NCBI GenBank assembly: GCA_022605955.1
Contig: JAKCOZ010000009.1
Location: 4,030,001-4,094,000, forward strand
Source of the DNA: Rallus limicola
Lineage: Eukaryota > Chordata > Aves > Gruiformes > Rallidae
DNA: 64,000 nucleotides
Direction of reading: 5' to 3'
Below the pieces are notes generated by a model. That model saw only the letters and a list, made by a program, of their open reading frames with translations, did no database searches and was not told where the DNA came from. Of this stretch, positions 15,381-29,900 are shown piece by piece. Positions within the stretch are counted from its first letter, which is position 1, and each line of letters begins with the position of its first letter. The position numbers and the translations under genes are program-made.

Positions 15381-15454
15381 CCTGCTTGTGGCAGGGGGGT
15401 TGGAGCTCTATGATCCTTGGGGTCCCTTCCAACCCATGCCATTCTGTGATTCTA
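15381..15454 (+). mobile_element. CR1 LINE 3' tail downstream of GLUL
   Basis: This has the same CR1 3' terminus in + orientation, preceded by CCTGCTTG and ending ATTCTGTGATTCTA, close to the CR1 terminal repeat. It is identical over 63 bases to the copy in GLUL intron 6, so both are probably young copies of one subfamily. Confidence 0.85.
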
Positions 15455-16641
15455 CCACGAGACTAGAAGCATTGGGGTTGTCTGGTGACATGGGGGTAGC
15501 TACTCTTCTTTCTGTGTTCCAAGGAAACGATACTGAGGAAAAATGGATGACACCTAAATTAAGGAAACTTCTGGAAGGGTGTTGGCACAGGACAAGGTTT
15601 ATGCTTTTTTTTTTTTTGATTCCTGTACCTCCAACCACCATGCAACCTCAAGTTTGGAGCCCTGTCCCCCCTCCAGAAACCCTTTTCTCCTGGGGCACAA
15701 AGGAATTGGGATGAGGGGGCGTAACTAAGTTTTGGTCGCCAGGCATCTCTAGTACCCAGGCTTTGTCCCCACAGGGCCTTATCAATACAGAGAGATGGGC
15801 TATCATTTGTGTGTGTCCCCCCCAACACACAGAGGATATCATCTCTAGGCTGGCCATCCAGGTGATAATGGGAGCAGGCTTTGGTCCTTTGCTCCTCTAG
15901 CTCCCAGGAATGTAATTTTATGGCAGGAGCTGGATGCTTAACGGTTCCTCTTGTTCTCTGCTGAGAAAGCATTTATCCACTCACTTCACAACTACCCAGC
16001 TGAAAAATGGCCTTTTTAGATGATTATTAAAAATATATGTTAAAAAAAGACTAACAAAGGGGTGTGGGGGGGAATAATCCCTCCTTTCCTCTAGACATTG
16101 TTCTCCAAACTTTCACTTAAAGCCTCCTTGCTGAGTCTGAGTTACCTGAACACCATTTCCCCACCATGCGGGGTGGAGAGCCCTCCTCTCAGGACTGTGG
16201 ACCTCCTCCAAATTGAGCCTGGCAACTTCAGAAGCTTGATTTACCACTTAGGCCTTTATATAAAGCATCCTGCCTTTTAGGCTTAGCCTCTCAGGAGGAA
16301 GCAGATCCCTTTCCTCCATTTACTCATGCATCCTCCGGCCATGGACCACGGCACAGAAATATTCATGGAATACAAGGAAAATGCTGAGGTCCCAAGGGAT
16401 TTGCTAGGCACGTTGGAGTGCTGGGAATGGTTCTGAATGAGGCAGTCAAAAACCAGGACCAGCTTTTTGAAGAGCCTGTTGGTCACGCTCCCTTTTAATC
16501 AAGCATCAGCTTAGGAGACAAGGCTGGGCCAAGATGATTAATATATCTGCTCAAGTGCTGGGCTTTTCCCCATAACTGAATTTTAAAGCAATCAAAATAA
16601 GATTAGCGCCAGCTCCCTTCAAATACAGCCTGCAGCAGATG

Positions 16642-16659
16642 AGCTAATCAAGCTAATCA
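16642..16659. promoter_or_regulatory. Tandem AGCTAATCA sites in an A/T-rich island
   Basis: The 9-mer AGCTAATCA occurs twice back to back at 16642-16650 and 16651-16659. The surrounding A/T-rich sequence (about 16530-16665) contrasts with GC-rich flanks. TAATCA/TGATTA suits several homeodomain factors. An enhancer role is inference only. Confidence 0.25.
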
Positions 16660-17239
16660 TTTGGAGAGTCTTTTATGGCTGGGCTGTGCCAGCCCAACTG
16701 TAGTGAGGGTTTTGCTCTTCCTGAAAAGTCTCATGGGTCAGGTGGGGCTGGTTGGGTTTCTTGGACTCTTTCATAGTGGTCTGATGCTGCTCTGGTGTCT
16801 ATATACCGTAGGGGTTTGGTTTCTGGTGGTTTTGTTTGTTTTTTTTTTTAATTTGGAAGAGGGTATTGTTCATGCTATTTGATCTCCTTAGGTGGCCCCT
16901 TCTGGTAGGTCAGCTCTTAAATCTTCATGCAGTCTCCAGCCCTGGCTGTGACCACCTCTCCCTGATACAGCTTCTGGAAGAGAAATTAGCTGGTGTAAGG
17001 TGGGTAAGGTTTTGCTACACTGTCTTTTGGATGCTGTTACCTGGGGGGCAGGGGTGAGCACTGTCTCTTGTTGCTGGGAAAAGTTGTTTTTGTTTCTCTG
17101 AGACTGTGTTTTTCCCTGGGATGTTGATGTTGGCCTGTGTGACTGTCCTGCATCTCTTGCTGCTTGTGGAGGATGGGAAGGCAGGCAGCTGGATGCTGAC
17201 TACTGAGGAGGTTGCTTGTAGAGTTGTGCAAGAGCCTCT

Positions 17240-17287
17240 CTTGAGGCTCATGTTATCAGAGTGCTTGAAGCTCATGTTATCAGAGCA
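17240..17287. repeat. 24-base tandem, two copies
   Basis: The unit containing GCTCATGTTATCAGAG occurs at 17240-17263 and 17264-17287, differing at three positions. Confidence 0.75.
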
Positions 17288-20200
17288 GCCCTGCTTTGCT
17301 CTCTTGAAATGCCTCACAGAGGTCCAGCAGCTCCTTCAGTGTGGTGTTCAGAGATGTCCCAGCTGGGATCTACGCTTGCTGTTTGGCAGCAGCATTGTGA
17401 GCTGGTGCAGAGCCACAGGAAAGGGTCTGGAGATCCTTTGCCTCCTCTTGAAGGAGGCCAGTGTGCTGGACCCCAACCCACTGGGAAGAGGTCATGGGTG
17501 GATGGTTGGTAGTTTCTTGTGTGACTCAGATGAGAAAGCTGGTGGATCTGGGAAGGGAATTCTGCCATCACAAATGTCAGTAATCCTGCCTCAGCTGAGC
17601 TGGGATTTCATCCCACTCATTCAGTTCCTGATAAAACTGAGGATAGCCACTTAAGAAACAAGTGAGAGCTCTTGAAAGGGGAGAGAGATCTCCTTAGGTC
17701 TGCCCTGCTTCCATGGCCAGACGGATGCTGGGTCAGACCTGGGGCAGTTTGTGTGTGGGTCCTCTGCCCACAAGCAATTCTCCTGGCCTTTTAGCTGGGA
17801 CTGACCACCTACCTTTGGTGCCTGGCTTCATCATGCTGCTGCTTGCAGGTTTTAAGTTGAGTCCTGACGCTCTTTGCTAGCTGATAAAAGGGGCCAGCCC
17901 ATCTGTAGGGCTTGCAGTACGGAAAGACAAAGAGCTTTTCCCAAGGTGATGTAGATTATGGGAGATATCAGTCATTGAGTAATGACCCATCTGGGTGCCT
18001 GAAGGTGTCACTTGTTAATTGCCAGGTCATGAAGAAATGGTGATCTCTCTTTGCTCCTTGTAACTCTACTCTGAGCTGGTGCTGAGTGTTTTGGGATTGT
18101 CCCCTTCTCCTGTGCAATGACCTCTGATGAAAACATGCCCCAATCTTTCCGCTCTTCTCACTAGTGTCCAAGGTCTCCACTCTGCTGGGAGATGGTGTGG
18201 GTCAGAGCCTCTCCTGACTACTTCTGTAGGTGTCTGGCCTGTGTTTGGAAGGAATGAGAACTGGGGCTGGGTGCTTCTACAGGTTAGCCCCCAAAACCTG
18301 CAGTGGCCTTGCATGTGGAGCACCTCAATAGGAACCTGTCTGGATGAGGAATAAACCCAGGAGTGTGTGTGTGGGGAAAATCCACAGCCTATGACTCCAG
18401 AGAGAGTGCCAGGGCTGCAGCTCCTCACCATCTTGTAGGAGGCCTGGGTCATTTGCCTCTCCTAAGCCTTCTCCTTCAGTGCTCCTTTCCTCCCTTCCCC
18501 AGTGAGATGGAACAAGACTGCTGCGTGTGCTGGGGTAGCAGTGCAGGGGGACAACTTGGGCTTTACCTCTGCCAAAAAAAAGGTATTTTATTCCTTCTCC
18601 CCCCCCACCCTCCCCCTCCTTCTCCATCCTGACCTGCCCAGAGGCTGGCACAGCCAGGCTATTTTGCTTTCATAAGCTGCGTTATGTAAGCCCTGTCTTG
18701 AGTGAGGATGCTGTGCCAACTTGGACTCCGCAGCGGGAAGGAGCCGCATTCCTCCGCCACTGGGCTTAATCCTTGCCTCCAGCCACAGTTGGGTTGCTGG
18801 GAGGAATCAGAAGGCCATGCTAAGGTTTCTAATCCCTTGCCCCAGGTGGAGCCAGCTTGTTTGTTTGGGAGCCCTGCTTTCCCTTTGTCAACAGGTCCAG
18901 CCCATGATTTCTCTTCCCAAGCCCTGTCCTTGGCTGCTGGTAGGGCTGGCCTGGGCATGCTCTCCATGCCTCAGGACCTTCTTCTCCACCTTGTTTGTTG
19001 AACTCTGTGTACTTAGGTTGCACTTGCTCAGCAAGGCTGGTGGGGGAGAAAAATGGAAGTGGAGACTTGTGCAATTCTAGCCCAAAAAGAAACCAGTGGT
19101 AGAGATGGGTTGCCAGGCCGGCAGGGAAAGCAGGAAGGCTGCAGAGCCTGATGAAGACCATGTTGGTGCCAACAACTTTTCTATCTGTGCTGTCACTGAC
19201 TGCCCTCCTAGGGTGCCGAACCTGCAGGATGTCCCACCAAAGATGTGGGGGAGCCCTGGAGGTCTTGCACCCAGGGCTCCTGTGGCACCAGCCTGGCTGG
19301 AGGTAGGGTGCAGGCTGGCAATGGGCATTTGGCAGGGTGTTTGTTGGCCTCCCAGCAAGCTGCCTTCATCCTCTGTCCTTGGGTTTGATGATCTTCAGGA
19401 CCCCATTTGACTGCCCGTGTGCCACTCTGGTTCAGAAGGAAAGATCCTCTTCCTCCACCTGGGTTTTAGATGAAGCTGACAGCAGCAATGCCTATGCAGA
19501 TAGAGCCTAGTGCTTTATATTTTTTGCTGGCAGCTTTTCCCAGTACAAAATAGGCTCATAAAGTGAGAATTATTAATCAGGAAAAAGTTTGGGCTGCTTT
19601 TTTTACCTCAGAAAGCAGAGTGGCTCAAGTTCATCAGTGTGGCTCGTGGAGGTGCATTGCCCAGCTGCTTCTGTTCTGAGTTGGAGCTTGGCAAAAATGC
19701 CTAAAATACTGGAAAAGCAAGTGAATAAGATCCTCCTGCCTTCCTGAGCTGAACCTGTAGGATTCTGGAGAGCATCCTGGCCAGCAGGTGTTTGATAGAA
19801 TGCTAGGATCAACATTTGCTTCGACCCCAGAAAGCAATCTGCTCAGTGCCTCTCTGTGTTTAGGGGATCCTGAGCAAGCCACCAAGTTTGAGGTGGGGAT
19901 AGCTGTGCCCAGGGCTGTGCTGTCCAGATGCTGGTTCCAGTTAAGAAAACTGCCTGGGGAAAGCTGGGCTTAGAGATGGGCTTAGCCTGGCTCTGAAACT
20001 TGGAGGCCAGGTCTTCAGCTGGCCCAATCACCGAAAACTATGTTCTTGCTCTGAAATACAAGGTATTTTCAGACTGTTTTCCACCCAGACAGATAACGTG
20101 TGCCAGGTGATTAACTGGCTCCATTTTTACCACCCCTCCTTGTGGCTGGTGCTCCTGGCAAGATCTCCATCCGCTCTTTAAAATGCTTTTGCTGTAGCAT

Positions 20201-23200
20201 GGATGCCTTCCCTTCTGGCAAATAACCATGCCAGTGATCAGCGGGTGACACTGTCACTGTGGGCTGGTAGACTTACAAGGAAGCATTTCATTGAGAGAAG
20301 AGAGGGCTTAGGCGTGGAGGTCTATCTGCAATGTCTCTAGGATGAAGAAAGATGCTCATGAAGCTGGCTGGGGAAGAAGGGGGTGGTCTCAGGCAGGGAT
20401 GTGCCCTCTCTACCAGAGCAGGAGGTAGGGATGCGCCATGGATGGTGTGTTTGGGACCAAAGAGCATCCTAAAGGTTTGTGTCATCCTAGCAGTCTACGC
20501 CATGGAAGTGTCCTGGTGATAGCTAGGGGTTTCATCTGGGTTGTTGGGTCTCTGTTTTCATGGCTCAGGAAAAGAGAATTGGCAGCAGTGCTACCTCACT
20601 CTCCAAGTGTGAGTAGTAGAGCTTGTGTACAGCAAACCCTACTCACCACCTCTGCATGGGGTAGAATATAGCTCAGGAACATCGTGGGCTAAAGGGCAGT
20701 GCCCAGGACCCTGCAGAAGGGTCTGCCTGGCTTATGCAGGCAACAGAGCAGAAGGGGTTGAATACCACAACACAGCAGGAGTGTTCTGTCGCTCCCATGA
20801 GCTGTGCACCTCTGAAGGAGTTGGCCATGCAATTTGAGGCCCCACATGGGTGGGGATGAGTCTCTGTGGTTCCTTGTGAGATGAGACAACCCTTCTCCAT
20901 GTTGTGCCTTGCAGAGAGGCAGCTGAGACTTGTTAGGGAGCTTGTTCCTGAGAAGGTTGTGAAGGCCATAAGATGGGAGCTTCTGCTGGAAGATCTGGTC
21001 TCAGTGGAGTAGAAATCTCTGTAAAAAGCCTGAGGTGGGGGAACGGTGGTGATGCCAAATGGGTTCTGGAGAGTACCATGGGTGAATTAGTTTCTAACAG
21101 GCTGTAGCTGAACTGGATCACTCTTGGGGTGATCCTGGTGTCATGGGGCATCTTGGGTGGGAGCTAGGGGAGCTAGTGCTGGCTGAGCCTGTAGAGCTCA
21201 GTCCCCCAGCAGCTCCCCCTGCTCATCCCCCACTCCTATCCATCCAGCATGAACTGCTCCCATGAAATCTAAAGCAAACGCTGCAGCAGTTGTCACTTTG
21301 CTGTGAATAATGCCAGGCCTTTTCTTCTGCATGCTATTGAAGCAGCAGCTGTATTTCAACCAGCTGGCAGCGCTCGGGGAGGAGAGCAGGCATCCTTAGG
21401 GAGGTTGGGCCAGACCTATGGCTGGGGGAAGCTGGTGTCATTCAGTTTCACCTCAGTGCTGAGTTGCTTTGAACTGGGCTCCCAGACCAGAGGTTTTTTT
21501 GGGAGGGAGGTGAAGTGTTTTATGTAGAGGGGAAAGAGCCCAGCCTGTGGAGTCTGCTGGAGCAGGAGGATGAGGGCCTCAGCTGCGGTTCAGGCACTGC
21601 TTGCTGCTGGAGAGGACTTTGGTTGTGTGGGGAGGTCTCCAAGCACTTGCTGTTGGATAGTCCTCTTCTGAAGCGTGAAAAGAAACCCAAAACCCCACCA
21701 AACAATTGAAAAACCAAACCAAAGCCTCCTCTGCACCCGGGGCGCGTGGAGTGATATGTGTGTGTTGTGTGCTGCAAGACCAGAGCACCAGCCCTGCCAA
21801 CACATCCAGCACTTCTGGGAAGCATCCACACCCCCTGTGTGCCTGTCCCACAGGATGTGCTGTGCCAGGTACTGCCTGTGGCAGGTGCCACCCCTTCCTC
21901 TGAGCTCAGGGAACGGCTTGTTTCCAGCAGAGAAAGCAGGAGCAGATGTGAGTGTGGGCATTGCTGCCCATCTCCCAGGCAGGAATTGTTCTTCCAAAGG
22001 CTGTTGCCTTGCATGCATCTGCCCCTGGGATGCCCGGACCCCTGTGCCCTCAGCCAGACCCCTGCCCTTTGCCCAGAAGGACTCAGGCAGCAGAGCCACT
22101 CTGTGTGCTGGATGTATTGTAGTCGTGTGCTGTCTCAGTGCCCAGCTCAGCCCTCCTGTTCCCCTGCTCTGCCTGCCTACTGATGGGCAGCACAGCGTGG
22201 GAGTGGGGTGAGAAGGACGTGGAGGACTGGAGAAGGCTGGGAGGAGCTGGAGGGGAAGGAACAGGCTTTGGGTGGGCTTTGGGTGGGATTTTTGGGTTTA
22301 GATTTGTTTTGGTGCTAATGCTTTTCCTTTGGGCCATTTGTTACATTCTGGTGATGAAGAAACTTTCAATCTTCTCCAGTAAGAAAGCTTTTTTTATTGT
22401 TATAAAAATAACTATATGTATCTCTATAAAGCACCTATCACTATATTGATAACTGTGTCCTTGCCAGAGCCCTTTTCTGCTACATCCAGAGATTCAGCTC
22501 TTAGGCCTGAGGAACTGAGGAGACCTTTGCTTTCAGAGGTGCCACGTCCATCATCCTGCTATGATCAGAGCGTCTCCTCCACTTTACACCTCCCTCCTTC
22601 CCATGAACAAATGCCTCTGCCCTGGCTCTGCCAGCCCCAGTACCTGTGCTGGCTGGTTCCAGCTTGCCATGTCTGTGGGGCAGAGGTTGGTTGCTTCTGC
22701 AGAGCCTCGTGGCTGTGCCCTCCACGCAGCAGTGACAGGAGCAGCGGGGGCAAGAGGAAGGCACTGAATAAATCATGCCTGTGGATGGCTTCTTTTCCTG
22801 CCTGACTTGGTCTCCCTTCACTTGGAGCTGCACAGGGATTATGGCATTGTGTGTTTCTGCCCCATCTCTAGGTTTGGATGGGTGTGCTGGGCTCACAGCT
22901 CATTTGCATGGGTGCGCTTTCCCAGTGCTGTTGCCATCTGCTGATCTCAGATTGCTTTCCAACCATTAAACCCTATGTGGCAAGAGAGAATTGAAGGAGG
23001 GTAAGGCACCTCATTAAATCTTACTCCACCCTGCATCCTTCCCATCTCGCTCCTCTTGCAGAGACAGGGAGGAATATTGTTTTCCTTGCCCTAGGGGGAA
23101 ATGAGATGCTATTTAATTGCCCACAACCTTGTAGCATGGCTGGTGGAGTCCCAGGCTAAAGGATGCTGTGCTTGGCTGTCACCACATAGCACTTATGGCA

Positions 23201-23999
23201 GGATGGTGTGCCCTGAATTGCAGCCTAGTCTGTGTTGAGGCTGCTGCTCTGACCAGGGTGAGAATTGGGCAAGGTGTGTTCCTCCTCACTGCCTGGATTA
23301 CTGAGCAGCAGAGTCCCTGGTGCTGGTGAGCTGTGGCTCCTCTTTTGCTAGGGCAGGGCCACCACACTGATCTAACCAGCCTTCTGGGCAGCCTCCCAGT
23401 TCAACCTCCTGCCTGCCATGATCCAGTGGCTTTGCAGGATGATTGTTCAGGGCCCAGCCTGGTCCCTGCCACGGGTGGCTGATGTCCCCATAGGGGTGTC
23501 TGGGCACAGGGAGGGTCCCAGGAGAGGATGACCGGAAACTGCTGGGTAGCAAGGCCAGACAAAGGGCACGCTCTCTTTCACAGCCTGTCATCAGCAGGAG
23601 CCATGAAATGATTAACTTGGTGGGGAGGGTCAAGGAAGCGTGGCTGCCTGGAACAAGTCTCTCAGCCACTGCTGGAGCAAACACTTGTGATCACTTGGCT
23701 GTGTGCTGTAGTGCTAACCCACAGCAGCACTGAATGTTCAACCCCTGCTGCAGCATCTCCAACTCAGCAGCAGCAGCCCTCACCTCCTTGCACCTGGTTG
23801 TGTGTGATTGGGCTGAGACCTTAGGCGTTCCCCCACTTCCCTTTGCGGTCCCCAAACCAGAACGCTGCTCTGCAGAGCAGCTCTTTGCTTAAAAGCAAAA
23901 GCAAGGTGTGGGGCACGTGTTTTTTAGCATCTCAAATATATTGAGATCAAAGGCACTTCCTAAGGACGGTGATGGTTACTGATGCAGCTTGGGATCCAA

Positions 24000-26900
24000 A
24001 CAGCCACATGATGCATGACACCCCCCACCCCCCCCCCCACCCCCCCCTACCTCAACCCCCCAGGGTCATAGCTTGGCTCCTGCTGCTCCCCTGGGCACAG
24101 CACAGGCATGAGGATGGCCAGGGGTTGGGCTGCTGCAGGAGCTCGATTTGGTGGGGGAGGCATGAGCTTCCATCCTAGCCTGGCTCTGTTTCCAAGCTGC
24201 CTGACAGTGCCTGAGAGCAGCCAAGCAAGCCTTGATCAGCAAAGTACCCCGCTGATGGGCGTCTACTTCCCTTTTCAATGCCCCCAGCTGATGTTTTATA
24301 GGAGCTGCAGATGTTTAATATCCAAGGGCGTTGTTGGGGTTGTTTTTTTTCCCAGGGTTGGCTCTTTCTGAACAGGAAGTTGAGAGGGTGAACAAAGAAC
24401 ACGATGGGGTTCTGAAAGCGGTTGTATATCGCCGTAGCTAAATCTAGCCGTGGTGCCAAATGGAGATTTATTTCTCAGTGAGATCATCCGTAGGAAGATG
24501 GGCTGTGCTTTCCAGCCTTGTTGTGGCAGCTGGGTTGGTCTCAGTTGATGGGCAGGGCAGGGTTTGTCAGGAGAGGGAATGCTTCTGTTAGATGCACTGG
24601 ATTGCTGGAGGGAAAGCAGGCATCCTGCTGGCACAAGGGTAATAAACCGAGACATGTGTAAGCAGAGGCGCGTTCAGCTTCAGCCTTGGTTTGGAGACTT
24701 CTTGCTCCATCCCAAACCTAAGATGGATTTGGGCCAGCTTCTCTTTGGGGTTTTCCTAGCTGTCTCACTAGATGATTGCTTTCCATACACATGTCAAGGG
24801 CTCAGCACCTGTAGTTTATCTGTCTTAACTCTTCTGTATAAACAAGGCTGAGAGAGAGGGGATAAAATGCATACAGTGCTTTTCATGGCTTCCCACCCTG
24901 TGGTGCTGGGGAAGGGGTATACCAGGTGGGAGGTGAGCCTGGCTCTCAGGAAGACAGGCAGGGATGGGGGTCAGCTCCAGGAAGGATTAATGCAAACACC
25001 TGGCTGAGCAGGTACCAGCAGAATCCTGCCTCGATTCCTCCTGGCTCCCCTGCTCTGCTCCTGGCTTGGTGCCTTGAGGGAGGCTTGGGTTGGGGAGGAG
25101 GGGGGGGAGGGGAATAAACCTGATCCTGCTGCAGCAATGCAGCATCTGGGAAGCGCTGCTGGAGGTTCTCCATGGAAAGGTAACTCCACCTCATAGGTGT
25201 CACACGGGGCTGGGGTGGAGCAGGAGAAACAAAGGTGCCTTTGTGGGAGCTTCCCTGACTTGGAAGAGGCTGGCTGAGCAGCCAGGACCTTCCCAGGGCT
25301 GAAATTTGGTGGTCGCCACCCTCTCACCTGCAGACAGAGCTTCCCTCCTGGGAACAGCATAAGGGGGCTGGGATGGGGTAACCCCTGAACCTGCAGTTGG
25401 GGCCAGCACCTTCCATGCCAGGCAGAGCGAGTGGGTGCAGGCAGAACCACCTCCGCTCCCAGAGCGGGTGTCCGTGTGTGGGTACAGGGCGGGCGCGATG
25501 CCAGCGCCGGGCTGTCTCTAATCGCTGTCGCTCTGACCTCGGACAGAGATGCCCTCTGCTCCAGCCAGTGCCAAACCAGCCTCAGCCACGCAGACACCCC
25601 TTTGCCAGGCTGAAGGGAAAGTTCGGGGAGCTGGTGGGGTCTTGGGTGTGCTTAGGAATCCCAAATTGTACCCAGGGAAGGGGAAAACACCATCTTCTGG
25701 GATCTCCGAGTGGCTTGTTCCACCAGCCTGAAACACATTAAAAACCCATCCCCTTTTTGGGGGTGGGAGAGGATCCGTTGATCCCTATGCATCTCTTCTC
25801 TCTTTTGGTGCTGCAGGGCAGTGGGAAGCAAGGTCAGCTCTTAAATTTCCCCCTCCCCCTTCCCCCACGATGCTGTTTGTGTCTGGGGTGGCTCCTCCTG
25901 TTTTGGAAAACCCCTGGGACAGTGAGAGTTAATTCTTCATCCCAGCTGCTTTCCTCCTAGGGCTCAGCAGGAAGAGGGATTGTGCTAGGCAAGGGGCACC
26001 ACTGCTGTAGGGGGAGGAGGGGGGGAAAAAAAAAAAGACCAAAGCTTCATATTCAGACCTTTTACCTAATTTCCAAAGGTTCAGACCTGAAGGCCATAGC
26101 AACACGAGCCGCTGGTGGTGTGATTGGAGGCAGCGGGCTGTGCGCTGCCCTCCCAACCAGCATCCTGGGATGTGGCCATTGGCTTTCTGCCTCCCTTTCC
26201 TCTCCCGTCTGTGGGATGGGTTTGAGGCATGCAGTGGTTTGGGGTGGGTGGGTTTTTTTGTTGTTGTTGTTTTTCCTTTCTCCTCAGCTGGTTGCTTTTG
26301 CTCGATTAAAATGCTTTTTAAACCCAACCCCCCCATCCCCCCCCAATTTCTTTTTATGGGTTGTTTAAAAAAGTTCTTGGCACCAGTGAAATCAGATGGC
26401 ATCCAGGAAGGGCTGTTCTCATGAAGACCTGCCTAGAAATTAATAGGGCTGTAAAAACCTGGAGAGCTGTTGTATGTGTTTGTATAACTGTGTGGAAGGG
26501 AGAGGAGGGGGTGACACTTTGCAGCTATGGAAGGGAGAGTGTGGTCCAGACCAGCTTGAGGCCAGCAATACTTTCCTCTTACCAAGGTCAAATAAGCCTT
26601 TGCAAAAATTTCAGGGATTCCTGCCATCCCAAACCTGGCCAAAGATGGGACTTTGGGCAGGAAGGGCCACAGAACGTTCTCGTGCCCATACTTGCTAGCT
26701 CTCCTTTGGGGTTTATTGGTGTGGCTTAACCATCAAAGTCATCTCCAAGTGCAGCCCACCCTAGGGAAAATTCTTTGTGGGGGGAAAAAAAACCTGATGA
26801 AATTTGGATCTGCTTCCTGAGGGGTTTCTGAGCAACAGCTGCCCGCTTCGGGGGTGCTGTCCCCTCTTACTCCTTGGTAGCCCCACAGAGCCAGTGCAGC

Positions 26901-29900
26901 TGGGGGGCTGGATTCTGCAGGTCACTGAGATCACAGCACCCACGGCGCTTCCACAGCCGCTGGCACGTCTTCATCTGAAGACATGTGAGCATTTCTGACA
27001 GGGCAGCAGGGAAAGGAAGCCACACAAGCATTTGAAAGCAAAAGTGCTTCTTGGGGCAGGGGGGGTGAGTGGAAGGTGGGGGCTGTCGGAGCAACTGAGT
27101 TGATCTAAGCAGATTCCCCAGACCTTCAGGGTCACTTGAGGCTTCAGCAGAGTCGCTGGCTTTGTTTACATTCATGTCGCTGTCCTCTTGCATGGGCAGC
27201 ATCCTCCTTAGCTCCTTCTCCCTTGATGAGCCCTGAGCTTAGCAAAGCCTGTGCCTAGGCGCTTCGCTGGATCCCCTCAATCCCCCTTACGCTGGCACCG
27301 GGTTCCCTCTGTCTCAGGGGAAGGTTTCTCCACGGGAAGCTGGTTGTGTTTCTGCGCTTTCCTCCCTTGTGCCTGGCAGCCCCTGCCCACAGTTCCTTTC
27401 CTGGACAGGAGCACATCATTCTGTGCCTGTTTAATACCTGTCTCTGGGTCAGAATGAGTGTTTAAGGAAGAAGGAGGTAGATACGCTCCAGATGAAGCCA
27501 CCTTTGTGTTCTCTAGAGACCTGCTGTGCTCAAAAGCTTTCTGCACATCCCCACAGCATCTGAACCCTGCTGCAGAGCAGTGAAACACCGTTCATCCCTG
27601 GGGAGCTGTGTGCAGAGAGGGTTGGCTTCCCCTGGCTTCTGTTTTTACCATATTCTAATTTGGGTATTGAAGATTTTTTTTTTTGCATGCTTCAGCCTGG
27701 TCATCTTGAGGAGCAGTTGTTCTACTTCCTTCTCTTTGATGCCCCTTCAGAAGTGAAGCTGTCCCTTCAGCCACATCCCTACTCCAGTGCGATCAGGCAG
27801 CTAATGGTTGCGTACAGCAGCCCCTAACAAATCCAGAGGCCTGGATATGAGGCTGAGCAGCTTTTTTGGGGGAATGCAGTCACAGGAAAGCCGCTGTATG
27901 AAATGACCTTGTGTCATGTTAACACAGGAGCTGCCCCCCACCATTCCCCATCCCTTCTACCTGGCTTACAGCATACTTGCTCAGGCACCACTGGATTTGG
28001 GGGGGGGGAAAGCCTGGAGCATCTCTTCCTTATTTCCAGGGGTCTGAACCTGTGGGCATGCTTCCCTTGCCCACTGAGCAGCCAAGAGCTGGGCTGCTTG
28101 CTTGCATTCAACTTTCTGTTCTTAAGGAATCACTGGGATATGAATAGGCTCCTTATCAAGCCAGGTTCATCCAAAGGACAAGGCTGTATTAATTGTTTGC
28201 AGAACTCCCACAAATAAACAGCATTCCTCCTGATTCCTTATGCCCCTGCTTTAACTCCAAGGGCCAGCCTGAGCAGAGGCCATGGAGCTTGGCAGCCTTT
28301 GGTAAGCACTGGGACATGCCCAGCATCCCAGGTGGTGTGACCAAGCACTGTGGAAACATCTTCTGTCTGGAGCCTTTAAATTCTGTATTTGGGAGGGAAA
28401 AAAAACCCCCACAAATAAAAAAGTGCCTCTCACATCTGGGGGTCTAAATGGTGAGGGGGGACCTGCTGTGATGAACAAAGCTTTTTTTAACATTTTTTTT
28501 TTCCTTGAAGCAGTTTCTCATGCTCTGGGGTAAGGTGTGGGAAATGGATAGCAGTGGTGGTGATAAAATAGAAGCATGGGGCTTGGCTCCCTTCCCAGGT
28601 GAGGACTGGCACCCTAAAAGCTTAATGGCTTGGGGTACAAGAGGCTAAAAACTGTAATGACTTTGTGTCCCAGGGAAAAAAAAAAAAAACAGGTGGCATG
28701 GCCAGAGCTCTCAATCCCCTGACATCTCTGCTGTTTCTGGAAAGTCCTCTTTGGTCAAGTTGTTAATCTGCCTAAAGAGAAGAGGGGGGGAAAAAATGGT
28801 AAGCATCTTCCTTTGTCTTGGTGCAGGGTGGATGGCCAAACCCCCCTCATTATTCCAACCAGGCAGCCCTGTCTGTGTGGTTTCTTAGCTGAGGGGCAGC
28901 CAGGGGTCTGCCCCACAAAGCATATTGCTGCTGGGGCCGGAGGCTCAGAGACTGAACCCCCGAGGAAGGAAGGGTGCTTGCTCACTGTGCTGCGTGGCAC
29001 AAGCTGGTGGTGATGCTGGCCATGCTGCTGGCTCACCAGGAAGGGCTTGTGTCTGCAAAAGTTTGGTTTAGGGCTAAATTTAAACACCAAAATGCAACAT
29101 TTAGAAGCCCAGCCCTTGTCTCCAGTGGCTGCTTCTAGCCATCCCTCCCTTTGGCAAGGAAGAAGCTTTTGTTTTCCCTGGACTCAGGACCAGCTTGGAA
29201 TAATAACGCCAGTGAAACCCTCCCTGCCCCAGCACAATGGAGCAGAGCTTCCCAGATGTGCAGGAGGGAAGTGCCCAGGGTGCCTCCTCCTGCTGCTTCC
29301 CTTCCAGATGTGGAGTGGCAGGGAGCCGGAGGCAGCCTGTCATCAGCCGGGAGGGGGGCTGGGGAGTGACTTTTTCCTCTGGAAACCCTCTGGATCTCAC
29401 TGCTTGTGTCTGGGGAAGCGGTTTGGGCTGCCCTGCCAGCTACGCAGCTGGTTTGCAACAGCTTGAGCAGGGCTCCTCCTGTGCCGCAGTGAGGAAGTGT
29501 CTCCTCAGTGAAGGTGAGGATGTCTTTCCTCCCAGACATGTCTTCATCCTCAAACAGCCCTTGGTCCCTATTTTCTCCTCAAACAGCTGTTGGTCCTCAT
29601 CTTCTCCTGAACGACAGGACTCTTAAAACTCCTGCAGGCAGCTTGGTGGGACCAAGAGACCCATCCCTCTGCTTGGTCCTCATGTCCCAAGGACCAAGCG
29701 AAGCCTGGTGCCAAGGTCACGCTGAGCTGGCAGCCCCGCGGGATGGATTTGGAGACCATTACCCTGAGAGGAGGTCAGGGGTGTTTCAGGTTCAAGTGGC
29801 TCATGAAAGGTGCCTTTTTTTGGGCAATGGCCCGAGCAGAGGGATTCAGACAGCGCAGGAAGGGGCTGCTCACATGCGTAGCTGCCAGTGGGAGATGCAA

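Larger units (their letters stand above)
14858..24000. other. Intergenic, no gene recognised
   Basis: All frames on both strands were read for known proteins and none was found. Open frames here are short, lack splice logic and overlap one another on both strands. The stretch holds a CR1 tail (15.4 kb), an A/T-rich island at about 16.49-16.67 kb with a repeated TAATCA site, and a 24-base tandem at 17.24 kb. A/T-rich patches lie near 19.50-19.61 and 21.24-21.36 kb. An isolated AATAAA with a GT-rich downstream sequence lies at 22767-22772. Confidence 0.5.
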
